Below are positions 8,191 through 14,792 of a DNA stretch of 22,114 nucleotides, in pieces; positions within the stretch are counted from its first letter, which is position 1; every line of letters starts with the position of its first letter. Position numbers and translations under genes: made by a program. This stretch comes from a virus. The notes under the pieces are model-generated. The model was given only the letters and a program-made list of their open reading frames with translations, had not been told where the DNA came from and ran no database searches. The stretch is from positions 1 through 22,114 of the IMG/VR virus record IMGVR_UViG_3300040960_001030. One strand, given 5' to 3'.

Positions 8191-8877
8191 CTACACCCTC
8201 CGAATCTTAGAGCCAAGGTCCATAGGCTCAGCGTAAGGTATGCCGTCAATGACCACGCCGCAGCCGATGATGGGCTTTAGCTTGAAGTGTCGCCCATAGG
8301 CAAAGGCGAGGTGCTTCTGGTTGACGCCGCAGCCTACCGCCATGCCCCATACCAGCTCCCTGTCGCTAGCCGTGTAGCTAACGCCAAGGTTGCTGTGGTT
8401 GTGGCCTGACACGGTGCATTGCATGCGCTGCTTTGCGTCGTTACGGAAACCGTTGACACCGTTAGCGGTTTCACCGTGGTGGTACAGCACGCCATCAATC
8501 TCAATCTGCTCCTCAATCTGCCAGCCCTTCGGCATTTGCATTAGCTCCTCAAGGGGCTTCATGAAGATAGAGGGCTCCATGCCTAGCTTCCGTAGCTGCC
8601 GTGCCGGGATGCGGTCATGGTTGCCAAGGATCAGGGTGAGCTTGGGGAACGCTGCGTACCAGCGCTTAGCCCGCTCCAGCGCAGACTCGTACTCTCCGTG
8701 TACGTTGTGCAACAGCGGCTCGCTGTCGTGGAAGGACAGGCTGTGGTTGTCGATGAAGTCTCCAATGTGAACCACAGTGTCCACCTTCCAAGCTTTAAAC
8801 TGCTCTTGACAAAACTCCAAGTAGCCGTCAAGCTCGTAGGGCAAGTGCGTGTCTCCGATAATGCCTACCCTTGCCAT
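8191..8877 (-). CDS. Calcineurin-like metallophosphoesterase
   Basis: 228 residues from ATG 8877, one base after the HNH gene's stop, with AGGAG eight bases upstream; the frame is open further back (to 8967) but that part is a shadow of the HNH gene. The five metallophosphoesterase motifs are all present in order: D9-x-H11 (GDTH), G-D40-x-x-D43 (GDFID), G-N86-H87-D88, H133-H134-G, and G-H159-x-H161 (GHNH). It should be a dinuclear-metal phosphoesterase. In phages such enzymes include protein phosphatases, nucleases and cyclic-nucleotide esterases. The place next to HNH nuclease and exonuclease genes favours a nucleic-acid or nucleotide substrate, but this is inference. The motif GDxxDNH and ~230-residue size fit the common marine-phage form. 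Confidence 0.92.
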   Translation of the reverse strand: MARVGIIGDTHLPYELDGYLEFCQEQFKAWKVDTVVHIGDFIDNHSLSFHDSEPLLHNVHGEYESALERAKRWYAAFPKLTLILGNHDRIPARQLRKLGMEPSIFMKPLEELMQMPKGWQIEEQIEIDGVLYHHGETANGVNGFRNDAKQRMQCTVSGHNHSNLGVSYTASDRELVWGMAVGCGVNQKHLAFAYGRHFKLKPIIGCGVVIDGIPYAEPMDLGSKIRRV

Positions 8878-8878
8878 G

Positions 8879-9238
8879 CTATTTACTCCTCTTCTTTGCG
8901 TCGCGTTCTTCGTTAGTCTTGACTTGGTGGCAGTCTTTACACAGCACTTGGAATCCGTCAGCTTCACAGAACATACGCTCTACAAAGCCGGGGAGGTCGT
9001 CGTAGTTCCGTAACGACCCGCACTGTACAATATGGTCCACTTCCACCTGCCTTGATCCAAACCAGCCGCCGCAGTGGGCGCATTCGTAGGTGTTGTACGC
9101 TACCTTAGCGGCTTGCTTGGCGCTGTGCTTCGGGCCCCATCTTTGGAAAGCAGAACGGAGGGCGCTACGTATAAAGCCAAAGTACCGTGCCTCCGTCCAC
9201 TTGCCATCGTTACGTGTCCTTGGTACCTTCTTGCTCAT
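8879..9238 (-). CDS. HNH endonuclease
   Basis: 119 residues. An HNH/zinc-finger nuclease domain fills residues 50-112: C53-x-x-C56 (CAHC), V-D68-H69-I (the metal/catalytic DH), and C100-x-x-C103-H104 followed by KTNEE, where the two Cys pairs bind structural zinc. The N-terminal ~45 residues are basic and helical and probably contact DNA. Free-standing HNH genes in phages may be homing nucleases or act in replication, recombination or packaging; location beside the exonuclease and far from terminase favours a replication/DNA-turnover role. The start ATG 9238 lies inside the end of a 46-residue upstream gene, and its SD is weak (GGAAA), suggesting coupled translation. Confidence 0.88.
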   Translation of the reverse strand: MSKKVPRTRNDGKWTEARYFGFIRSALRSAFQRWGPKHSAKQAAKVAYNTYECAHCGGWFGSRQVEVDHIVQCGSLRNYDDLPGFVERMFCEADGFQVLCKDCHQVKTNEERDAKKRSK

Positions 9239-9350
9239 CTAGTGTTTCCACCGTAATGCGTATCACTCCGTGTTCCTTCATCCATAGTAGGGCCATCCTG
9301 GCTATCGCTCTTGCTTGCTTTGGGTATGTAACAATATGTGTTATCTTCAT
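9210..9350 (-). CDS. Small hypothetical protein, 46 residues
   Basis: A gene too short for ordinary length cut-offs. ATG 9350 overlaps the exonuclease stop as ATGA, with GGGAG eight bases upstream, and TAA lies at 9210-9212, overlapping the HNH start by 29 bases. The product is a small mixed protein (KITHIVTYPKQARAIARMA, then KEHGVIRITVETLDEQE) with a strand-helix-strand look. Without it there would be an unusual 108-base gap in a packed operon. Function is unknown. Confidence 0.65.
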   Translation of the reverse strand: MKITHIVTYPKQARAIARMALLWMKEHGVIRITVETLDEQEGTKDT

Positions 9351-10072
9351 AACGGAAACTCCCACATCTGCTCCGGCTCACGCCTAATCCATAGCTGTCT
9401 CCCTTGTCGTAGTAGCCAGTCGTCTAGTATCTCCTCCTTCTCGTCAACGCACATGCCCACCTTGTCGAAGGCTTGAGAGTATACGTCACGTACGTAGGCG
9501 TACATCTCAGCGGGGTCAAACATATCTTCGATGGGGTCAAGCAGAGTGCGTGTAGCTTTCTGGCCCAAGCGACGGAACAGTCCGGGGATGTTGTCCGTGG
9601 CGTCGCCAGTCAGTAGCTGCTTGTAGAAGAAACGGTCTGCATCTTCCGGTGACACGTTGAATAACTCCTTGCGCCTCCAGTTCCAGTGCCAGCCGGGAAC
9701 GCCGTACAGGTCTTTGTCCAGCGTTGCAATACCATACCCGTGCTGGTACGCCATGTACCCAAGCTTGTCGTCAGCCTCCTCGCCTTGCACAAGCTCAGCG
9801 CCCAAAGAGTCAATCATGTACTCCTTGAGCGCTGCGAAGTGTGCGGGCTTCTCAGACTTCCGTGTGCCCTTGTAAGGGTAGGTATCGCAGCCGTACTGCA
9901 GCCGATAGTTACCGTCCCCTGTTAGGTAGATTTCAGCACCCTCCGCCCCAAGCTGCTGCATAATCTGCTCGCAGACGGAGCGTGCTGAACGACAGGCAAA
10001 GGCAATGGGGTCATCCTTGGCGGCGAACGCCACGCTGTACAGAATGATGTCGCCGTCCAGACCCCAGCGCAT
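9347..10072 (-). CDS. 5'-3' exonuclease (T7 gp6-like, FEN/PIN fold)
   Basis: 241 residues. Acidic metal-binding residues of the FEN/5'-nuclease fold are all visible: D6 and D8 (GLDGDII), an arch-helix region with YKGTRKSEKP at 67-76, E98/E99 and D101-D102 (GEEADD), D119 and D121 (LDKDLYG), and D157/D160 (LTGDATDNIPGL) leading into the helix-hairpin-helix segment. In T7-type phages this enzyme removes RNA primers and degrades host DNA for recycling, matching the RNR and MazG-like genes nearby. ATG 10072 overlaps the SSB stop by one base (TAATG). Confidence 0.93.
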   Translation of the reverse strand: MRWGLDGDIILYSVAFAAKDDPIAFACRSARSVCEQIMQQLGAEGAEIYLTGDGNYRLQYGCDTYPYKGTRKSEKPAHFAALKEYMIDSLGAELVQGEEADDKLGYMAYQHGYGIATLDKDLYGVPGWHWNWRRKELFNVSPEDADRFFYKQLLTGDATDNIPGLFRRLGQKATRTLLDPIEDMFDPAEMYAYVRDVYSQAFDKVGMCVDEKEEILDDWLLRQGRQLWIRREPEQMWEFPL

Positions 10073-10518
10073 TACAGCACCTCAGCCATTGCGTCTTCGT
10101 CAGCCGTCACTTCGGGCTGGACAAGCTCTTCAATGGACATGCTGACTAGCGACGGACGTACCACACCGTCACGTGCCTTGTACGCCTTAACCTTAGCGCG
10201 CACTACGGAGCCATATCCAATCTCGCGGGGGTTGCCCTCAAAGGGCGTCTTGCCATCGTCTTCAAACAAGATTTTGAAACGCCCGCTGTTGTCAATAGGA
10301 TACTGCGACTTGCATTCCACAAACTTGCCGCGTGCGTACTTGTCATCAGGCTTTTGCTTCAGCTCAATGCCAAGCTCTTCCAGCCGTTCGATAGCACGTT
10401 CGCTAAGGTTGGTGAGCTGCACGCCGTACTTGCCGGTCGGTGCGCCACGGTAGGTAATCTCGTCAACCAGGGACGGGAAGCTAACGGTAGCGCGGACGGT
10501 TACGATTTGGTTTTCCAT
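10072..10518 (-). CDS. Single-stranded DNA-binding protein (probable)
   Basis: 148 residues, ATG 10518 with AAGGA upstream. The predicted all-beta body has TVRATVSFPSLVDE, GKYGVQLTNLSERA and RGKFVECKSQYPI strands, a pattern typical of phage SSB/gp2.5-like proteins and related single-OB-fold proteins. It ends in an acidic tail (VTADEDAMAEVL) of the sort that recruits polymerase and helicase in gp2.5 and bacterial SSB. Position between polymerase and exonuclease genes supports a replisome role: coating single strands and coordinating leading and lagging strands. It is first gene after its own promoter. The fold call is by pattern; the alternative is another small OB protein. Confidence 0.78.
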   Translation of the reverse strand: MENQIVTVRATVSFPSLVDEITYRGAPTGKYGVQLTNLSERAIERLEELGIELKQKPDDKYARGKFVECKSQYPIDNSGRFKILFEDDGKTPFEGNPREIGYGSVVRAKVKAYKARDGVVRPSLVSMSIEELVQPEVTADEDAMAEVL

Positions 10519-10540
10519 GTTTAGTTCCTTTTCAGTTATC

Positions 10541-10557
10541 CGGTCGTTCTTTGACCG
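10541..10557 (-). promoter_or_regulatory. Leader hairpin before the SSB gene
   Basis: In the transcript, CGGTC and GACCG (10553-10557 with 10541-10545) pair over a 7-base loop. It lies between the promoter at 10565-10593 and the SSB ATG. No U tract follows, so it is not a classical terminator; it could stabilise the transcript or be a protein-binding site. Five base pairs is short. Confidence 0.35.
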
Positions 10558-10564
10558 TGACTAT

Positions 10565-10593
10565 ATTTTCCCACAAGTAGCTTTAAATGTCAA
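10565..10593 (-). promoter_or_regulatory. Sigma70-like promoter for SSB-exonuclease-MazG block
   Basis: On the - strand, a perfect -35 TTGACA (10588-10593) and a -10 GAAAAT (10565-10570, 4/6 to consensus) are 17 bases apart; a TATAGT at 10560-10565 is an alternative -10 with a long spacer. The -35 begins four bases after the polymerase TAA. The only intergenic gap in this part of the operon holds it. Confidence 0.68.
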
Positions 10594-10597
10594 GCAC

Positions 10598-12241
10598 TTA
10601 GTGAGTTTCCGCCCAGTTATTTCCTACCTTAAACTCTCCGTCGAGCGGACACCGGAGGTCAAGCTGTCGTCCCGCTTCGCGTATAGCGTTACGGAACACT
10701 GCGCCTACCTGCTGCGCATACTCTTCAGGCACCTCAACCTGAAACTCATCATGCACTTGAGCCACTAGCTTGTATGGGTAGCCGTAGCTTGCTAGCTTCT
10801 GAGTCGCAATGACCAGTGCCTTCTTCATGACGATAGCGCCAGCGGATTGCAGCAGGGTGTTGAGTGCTGCGTGTTCGCTACGTATCAGCACACGGCGCCC
10901 GTCAAGCCCCGGTAAGCTACCGTCTAGCCCGTGCCTAGCCACCTTGTTAATCAGCTTCAGAAGGGCAGGGAGGCTGTCTAGGAAGCGCTGCTTAAGCTGT
11001 GCGCCCTTGCGTGACGACCCGCCTACAATGCTGCCAATCTTGGCGTCACCGGCACCGTAGAGGAAGGCGTAGATGAACGTCTTCGCTTGCGCTCTGGTGT
11101 CCAAGCCGGCAGCTTGCTGATTGTAGGTGTGGATGTCACCGTTGAGTATCAAGTCCGTGTACTTAGCATCGTCCATGTAGTGGGCCAGCATGCGTAGCTC
11201 AAGGCCACTAGCGTCAATGCCGACAAGCTTGCTGCCCTCAGGCACAACGAAGCATTGGCGGTACAGAGAGTCGCTAGGAATCTGTGCCATGTTGGGCGAG
11301 CTGTGCGTCATGCGGCCCGTCACGGCACCGCACGTGTTGACACGGCCATGGATACGTCCGTCGTCCTGCACCGCATCAAGCCAGGACTTGAGCATACCGT
11401 AGCGCTTCTGAAGCGTGAGGTACTCAAGGACAAGAGCAGCTTCAGGTATCTTTTTGTTTTGCTTAAGAGTAGCTTCGTCTACTTTTGGTTTACCACTTGG
11501 CGTAGTCTCACACCAAACAGCACCCTTCTGCGCCAGACGCTCCGCCACTTGCTGCCGTGACGCTACGTTGAACACAGTTACTTTGTCCTTGAGCCGCTTG
11601 CCAGTCTTCTCAGACCAGCGCTCCTCCACGATGGGCGGGAAGATAGCCTGAAGCTCTGCTTCAATTTCCCGCATGCGCTGTTCGTGGTCCCGATACAAGG
11701 TGCAGGCGGTGTCGAAGTCGAAGGCAAAGCCGTTGGCAATCTGCTGCACCGTAGCCTTAGCGACATCATGCTCAAGGTTAATAGACCGCTGACTGAAGCC
11801 TTGCCGGTAAAGCTCTCCGGTTATGTGTTCGTACACGTCCCAGTTAGCACGGCAGTCTTGCAGGCAGTAGCGAATCATGTCGTCCGTCAGGCCCTTGTCG
11901 AAGTCGGCAGCATCAAACTCTTCCTTGAGTTCTTTGCCGGCCCGAAGCGCCCAAGCTTTTAGTGAATGCCCACCGTCAGCAGGAGGGTTAAGGAGGCGGC
12001 CCATGACGAGGGTGTCATGAACCGCCCCGTCCCATGCCCAGCCCCACACGCGCTGCAGGACGGGCAGGTCGAAGGCAAGGAGGTTGTGCCCGATAACTGC
12101 ATCAACGCCCTTGAGTGCTGCGGAGAGTTCGGATGACGTAGCGCAGTGTACGCTCTCGTTCTGAGCGGGCAGGTACACTCCAGCCATCCAGATCATGTCG
12201 TGTGAAAGATTCGTTTCGATGTCCAAGACTGCTAGTTTCAT
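10598..12241 (-). CDS. Family A DNA polymerase with 3'-5' proofreading domain (T7 gp5-like)
   Basis: 547 residues. Exonuclease domain: ExoI D7-x-E9 (LDIET), ExoII N53/D58 (IGHNLLAFDLP), ExoIII Y125-x-x-x-D129. Polymerase: TGRMTHSSPNMAQIP (308-322), motif A D343 (GIDASGLELR), motif B K387-x-x-x-Y391-x-x-x-Y395 (AKTFIYAFLYGAG), motif C H498-D499-E500 (VHDEF), ending NNWAETH like T7's PNWAICH. The Y391 position matches T7 Tyr526, which governs sugar discrimination. The protein is much shorter than T7 gp5 (704): the thumb region (~200-225) has only a short loop where T7 carries the ~76-residue thioredoxin-binding insertion. Processivity must come from elsewhere. Start ATG 12241 has GAGGAG eight bases upstream. 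Confidence 0.96.
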   Translation of the reverse strand: MKLAVLDIETNLSHDMIWMAGVYLPAQNESVHCATSSELSAALKGVDAVIGHNLLAFDLPVLQRVWGWAWDGAVHDTLVMGRLLNPPADGGHSLKAWALRAGKELKEEFDAADFDKGLTDDMIRYCLQDCRANWDVYEHITGELYRQGFSQRSINLEHDVAKATVQQIANGFAFDFDTACTLYRDHEQRMREIEAELQAIFPPIVEERWSEKTGKRLKDKVTVFNVASRQQVAERLAQKGAVWCETTPSGKPKVDEATLKQNKKIPEAALVLEYLTLQKRYGMLKSWLDAVQDDGRIHGRVNTCGAVTGRMTHSSPNMAQIPSDSLYRQCFVVPEGSKLVGIDASGLELRMLAHYMDDAKYTDLILNGDIHTYNQQAAGLDTRAQAKTFIYAFLYGAGDAKIGSIVGGSSRKGAQLKQRFLDSLPALLKLINKVARHGLDGSLPGLDGRRVLIRSEHAALNTLLQSAGAIVMKKALVIATQKLASYGYPYKLVAQVHDEFQVEVPEEYAQQVGAVFRNAIREAGRQLDLRCPLDGEFKVGNNWAETH

Positions 12242-12314
12242 TCGGCTTTCTCCTCAGCCTACTGGTTTCTTCTTGCTCTTGCAGGGCGATTACGTAGTCA
12301 CCCATTCTGCTCAT
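12102..12314 (-). CDS. Possible small gene overlapping the polymerase start
   Basis: ATG 12314 has an excellent SD (GGAGG, seven bases upstream, lying in the last codons of the HTH gene) and opens a 70-codon frame that enters the polymerase gene in another frame for 140 bases. The first ~28 residues (MSRMGDYVIALQEQEETSRL) look like a genuine short phage peptide. The rest is Arg/Ser-rich and shaped by the polymerase codons. Either a true overlapping gene or a leader frame that delivers ribosomes to the polymerase SD at about 12250. Confidence 0.45.
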   Translation of the reverse strand: MSRMGDYVIALQEQEETSRLRRKPNETSSLGHRNESFTRHDLDGWSVPARSERERTLRYVIRTLRSTQGR

Positions 12315-12316
12315 GG

Positions 12317-12511
12317 CTAAGCCTCCATTCGGTACGAAGCGTAACGCCGGCCATCATGCACCTTCATGTCAGACACAATACGAAACCCTTCGTTACGTAG
12401 ATCGTTAACGCGGGACGCTAGGCGCATAATACCATAGCGAGTCAGTGCCTCAAGCGGCGTGATGGAACCGTATTGGTTGATGTGATACATAACCTTGTCG
12501 TTCTGAGTCAT
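12317..12511 (-). CDS. Small helix-turn-helix protein
   Basis: 64 residues, ATG 12511 with AGGAG six bases upstream. It matches the pattern of the short phage 'helix-turn-helix domain' family: an N-terminal helix (NDKVMYHINQYGS), then ITPLEALTRYGIMRLASRVNDLRNEGFRI, where LEALTRYGIMRLASRVNDLR is the HTH and recognition helix, and a beta-wing with a RRYASYRM end. Such proteins are thought to bind DNA and may regulate phage genes. It is first gene after a strong promoter, with repeats GTAACGCTAC in its leader, which makes autoregulation an attractive but untested idea. Confidence 0.82.
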   Translation of the reverse strand: MTQNDKVMYHINQYGSITPLEALTRYGIMRLASRVNDLRNEGFRIVSDMKVHDGRRYASYRMEA

Positions 12512-12538
12512 AGTGTTCTCCTGAACAGTTGTCGTAAT

Positions 12539-12595
12539 GTAACGCTACGGCCTAACTAATATTGGTAATCTGTATTAGGTTTGCCGTAACGCTAC
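12539..12595. repeat. GTAACGCTAC direct repeat in the HTH-gene leader
   Basis: The 10-mer GTAACGCTAC occurs at 12539-12548 and 12586-12595. The first is followed by GG and the second preceded by GCC, so each half is part of a GCCGTARCG-like site on opposite strands. Between them CTAATA (12555-12560) and TATTAG (12572-12577) form an imperfect inverted repeat. The stretch lies downstream of the -10 at 12607-12612 and before the HTH start. Confidence 0.6.
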
Positions 12596-12606
12596 AGAAC
12601 GGTATT

Positions 12607-12636
12607 ATTTTATCATGCCGACGGGGTGTGTGTCAA
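12607..12636 (-). promoter_or_regulatory. Strong sigma70-like extended -10 promoter for HTH-polymerase genes
   Basis: On the - strand TTGACA (12631-12636) and TAAAAT (12607-12612, 5/6) are 18 bases apart, and TG-A immediately precedes the -10, giving an extended -10 element. The -35 box includes the TGA stop of the RNR gene. The string CATGATAAAATA is shared exactly with the promoter at 16511-16539. Confidence 0.82.
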
Positions 12637-14543
12637 GCACCAGAGCCGACAACTTCACAAACACCACCAGTGCAGGCCAGCTCTTGGCTACCCGTAGTGG
12701 TGTCGCCACGCTCAAAGGCAGGTAGAGAGGCCCAGTCAATCTCAGGCATCTTAGCAGACAGCTCCTTATACTCCTGCTCCGTAAGCTCCTGATACGGCGC
12801 TTGACGGTACGTGCCGTTGTCGTAGGGCAGCAGACTGATACCAGACATGATGTCCCAGTTGTCCCAAATCCACTGGCATACAGCAAAGAATTCATCTTCC
12901 TTGTAGTACACCGTGATGGACGGCTTGTGTTCACACCAGTGTAACTGATACTGCTTCCACACTTCAAGCTGTCCGATAGCGCCCACATCATTGCGGAAGA
13001 TGGAGGTCTTCGGTGCTTCAATCGGGAAGCTGAACACGGTGGTGGTGTCAGGCTTCATGACGCACGGCTCATACGGTACGCCCTGGGCGCGCAGGAAGTC
13101 CGTCATGGGGTCTTTGTTGTCCTGCCGTACGGTGCGTACGTAGTACCGTGAGTAGTTGGGGTGGATGCCTGAAGCGCACAGCGCAAGCTGACTCACCGTA
13201 CCGCTAGGCTTGACGCACGTGATGGCCGCAGCAGGATTGATCTCAAGGCTCTCAGCCCACTGCTTGTTCACGTTGACGGCACGCTCACGCATGACAGTCA
13301 GCCACTCTTCAAGCTTCTTGTTACCCTTGCTGCCGTTAAGCACAGGGTGGTCCATGAGGCCCGTCAAGCTGACGCCAAGCAGCGCTTCCTCCTCGCAGTT
13401 CTTCTTCCACACAGAGCGGAGGTAACGGAAGTTAGTGAGCGTAGCTTGCAGCGTACCGAAAGCCGTAGCCACCTCCACCTTCTCCAGCAGTTGGTCAAGC
13501 GTATCGGTGGACCGTACAATCACTTCGCTCAGGTTGCAAAACTCAGCGGGGCGCAGGAGGATTTCGCTGCACGGGTTACACCCAAAGGCTGCGGTGTTGT
13601 CCCGCCGTCCGTTACGCCCCGCAATGTTGCGTGCTGCTTCCCGTGAGAAGATGCCACGCTCACCAGAGTAGCTCTCGTACAGCGCCTTCATCTCGCTCAT
13701 GAAGAACGGGAAGTCAGGCTTCTCGTCGTACACTGCGCTGTTGTTAGCGAGGGCACGCTGGCCGTTACGCTCCCACCACTGCCCAGACTTGGCTGCCTGC
13801 ATGCGGTCAGACACAGGGCTCGACAGGCTGATGAGGGCAGAGCGGCGCACACCACCCACCACCACGATCTCAGCGATCTTGCAGCAGATGTCATGGCACT
13901 CTAGGTCGGTGAGCTTCCTACCCGCAGCGCCCTTGAACACGTCCACAAGGAAGCGGTGCAGGTCTTCCAGCGGCTCCGGCCCAGACGCCCTGCCGCCAAA
14001 GGTTTTCAGGCGTGCGCCAGCGGGGCGTACCTGGGAGTAGTCCAGCTTGGGCACCTCGCCAGCGTAGAGCATGGCGATTAGCTGTCGCGTACTCTTAGCC
14101 CAGCCAATCTTGCTGTCCGCTACGACAATCGTGGTGTCGGTATTGTCAAACTCTTCGGCCACGATGGGCAGCTTCTTGACTTCCTCACGCTCCACGCTGA
14201 AGCCTACGCCCGTTCCGCAGAGCAGGATGTACATCAGCTCGTCGAAAGCTTTCGGGTCATTGATGGCAAGGTAGGCGCAGTTGAAGCCGGCTACGTTGTC
14301 ACGGTCCAGCGCAGGGCCAGCCGTCATGAGGGCGCGCATGCTGGGCACAACCTCAAGGTTGCTGATAGCTTTCTTGAAGCGCGTTGCTTCATTGCTGCCG
14401 ATCATGCCCTTGTCTTTCCAGTAGTTTACGTAGCGGTTGACAGTCTCGTCCCACGTTTCGCGCCGCTGCTCGTCTTCCAGCCAGCGAGCGTAGCGACTAG
14501 CGTGGATGAACGCGCTGTAGCTTGGGTTGCTTGTCGGAATCAT
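12633..14543 (-). CDS. nrdJ: Adenosylcobalamin-dependent (class II) ribonucleotide reductase
   Basis: 636 residues, resembling the monomeric RTPR of Lactobacillus leichmannii. Conserved catalytic residues: C89 (GFNCAY) and C336 (EFCNLSE) as the active-site redox pair, C325 as the thiyl-radical cysteine in FGCNPCSEI with N323 and E327, and a C-terminal shuttle pair C624-x4-C629 (ACTGGVC). The C325-to-C336 spacing of 11 equals that of RTPR C408-C419. It reduces ribonucleotides to deoxyribonucleotides using coenzyme B12, needs no second subunit or oxygen, and takes electrons from thioredoxin. No B12 synthesis or uptake gene is visible, so the host must supply the cofactor. ATG 14543 has AAAGGAG six bases upstream. 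It is somewhat shorter than RTPR (739). Confidence 0.95.
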   Translation of the reverse strand: MIPTSNPSYSAFIHASRYARWLEDEQRRETWDETVNRYVNYWKDKGMIGSNEATRFKKAISNLEVVPSMRALMTAGPALDRDNVAGFNCAYLAINDPKAFDELMYILLCGTGVGFSVEREEVKKLPIVAEEFDNTDTTIVVADSKIGWAKSTRQLIAMLYAGEVPKLDYSQVRPAGARLKTFGGRASGPEPLEDLHRFLVDVFKGAAGRKLTDLECHDICCKIAEIVVVGGVRRSALISLSSPVSDRMQAAKSGQWWERNGQRALANNSAVYDEKPDFPFFMSEMKALYESYSGERGIFSREAARNIAGRNGRRDNTAAFGCNPCSEILLRPAEFCNLSEVIVRSTDTLDQLLEKVEVATAFGTLQATLTNFRYLRSVWKKNCEEEALLGVSLTGLMDHPVLNGSKGNKKLEEWLTVMRERAVNVNKQWAESLEINPAAAITCVKPSGTVSQLALCASGIHPNYSRYYVRTVRQDNKDPMTDFLRAQGVPYEPCVMKPDTTTVFSFPIEAPKTSIFRNDVGAIGQLEVWKQYQLHWCEHKPSITVYYKEDEFFAVCQWIWDNWDIMSGISLLPYDNGTYRQAPYQELTEQEYKELSAKMPEIDWASLPAFERGDTTTGSQELACTGGVCEVVGSGA

Positions 14544-14658
14544 TGTCTACTCCTTTGTTGAAATACATACGCTCTAGTTTGTCAAGCTTCTTAGACACTT
14601 GGTCTAGTAATCTTTCCAGCTCCTCGACACGAAGTGCTGAGGCGGGGGTCTGACGCAT
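14497..14658 (-). CDS. Small coiled-coil-like protein overlapping DUF1289 and RNR genes
   Basis: ATG 14658 has GGAGG seven bases upstream and opens 53 codons to TAG at 14497-14499. It overlaps the end of the DUF1289 gene by 55 bases and the RNR start by 47. The product has a heptad-like segment (RVEELERLLDQVSKKLDKLERM) predicted as a single coiled coil, encoded mostly in DNA not used by another gene. The strong SD and structured sequence make it a probable real gene; function is unknown. Confidence 0.58.
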   Translation of the reverse strand: MRQTPASALRVEELERLLDQVSKKLDKLERMYFNKGVDNDSDKQPKLQRVHPR

Positions 14659-14792
14659 TCTAATTCCTCCATAATTTGTTCACGCTGCTCGTCGGTGTAC
14701 CGTGACCAGCGCACGATTTGCTCCTTGGTTCTACCGCAGCCAGTGCACCTGTCCCCCATCAGCTCACACTCGCTGCGACACGGTGACTTCAT
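14604..14792 (-). CDS. DUF1289 domain protein (four-cysteine, possibly Fe-S or Zn)
   Basis: 62 residues. The N-terminal half is a clear DUF1289 match: SPC5RSEC9, then C16-T-G-C19-GRTKEQIVRW and DEQREQIMEEL. The four cysteines form a small metal site, described in the family as a predicted Fe-S protein, without a known role. ATG 14792 overlaps the helicase stop as ATGA. The C-terminal ~18 residues (VRPPPQHFVSRSW) exceed the domain and overlap the SD and start of the small coiled-coil gene. Sitting between primase-helicase and RNR, it may serve nucleotide reduction or replication, but this is only context. Confidence 0.85.
   Translation of the reverse strand: MKSPCRSECELMGDRCTGCGRTKEQIVRWSRYTDEQREQIMEELECVRPPPQHFVSRSWKDY

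Noticed and set aside
14580-14585. Perfect TTGACA before the RNR gene as a promoter
   Set aside because: No acceptable -10 at 16-18 bases, and the bases are codons of the small coiled-coil frame. The RNR can be served by the promoter at 16511-16539.
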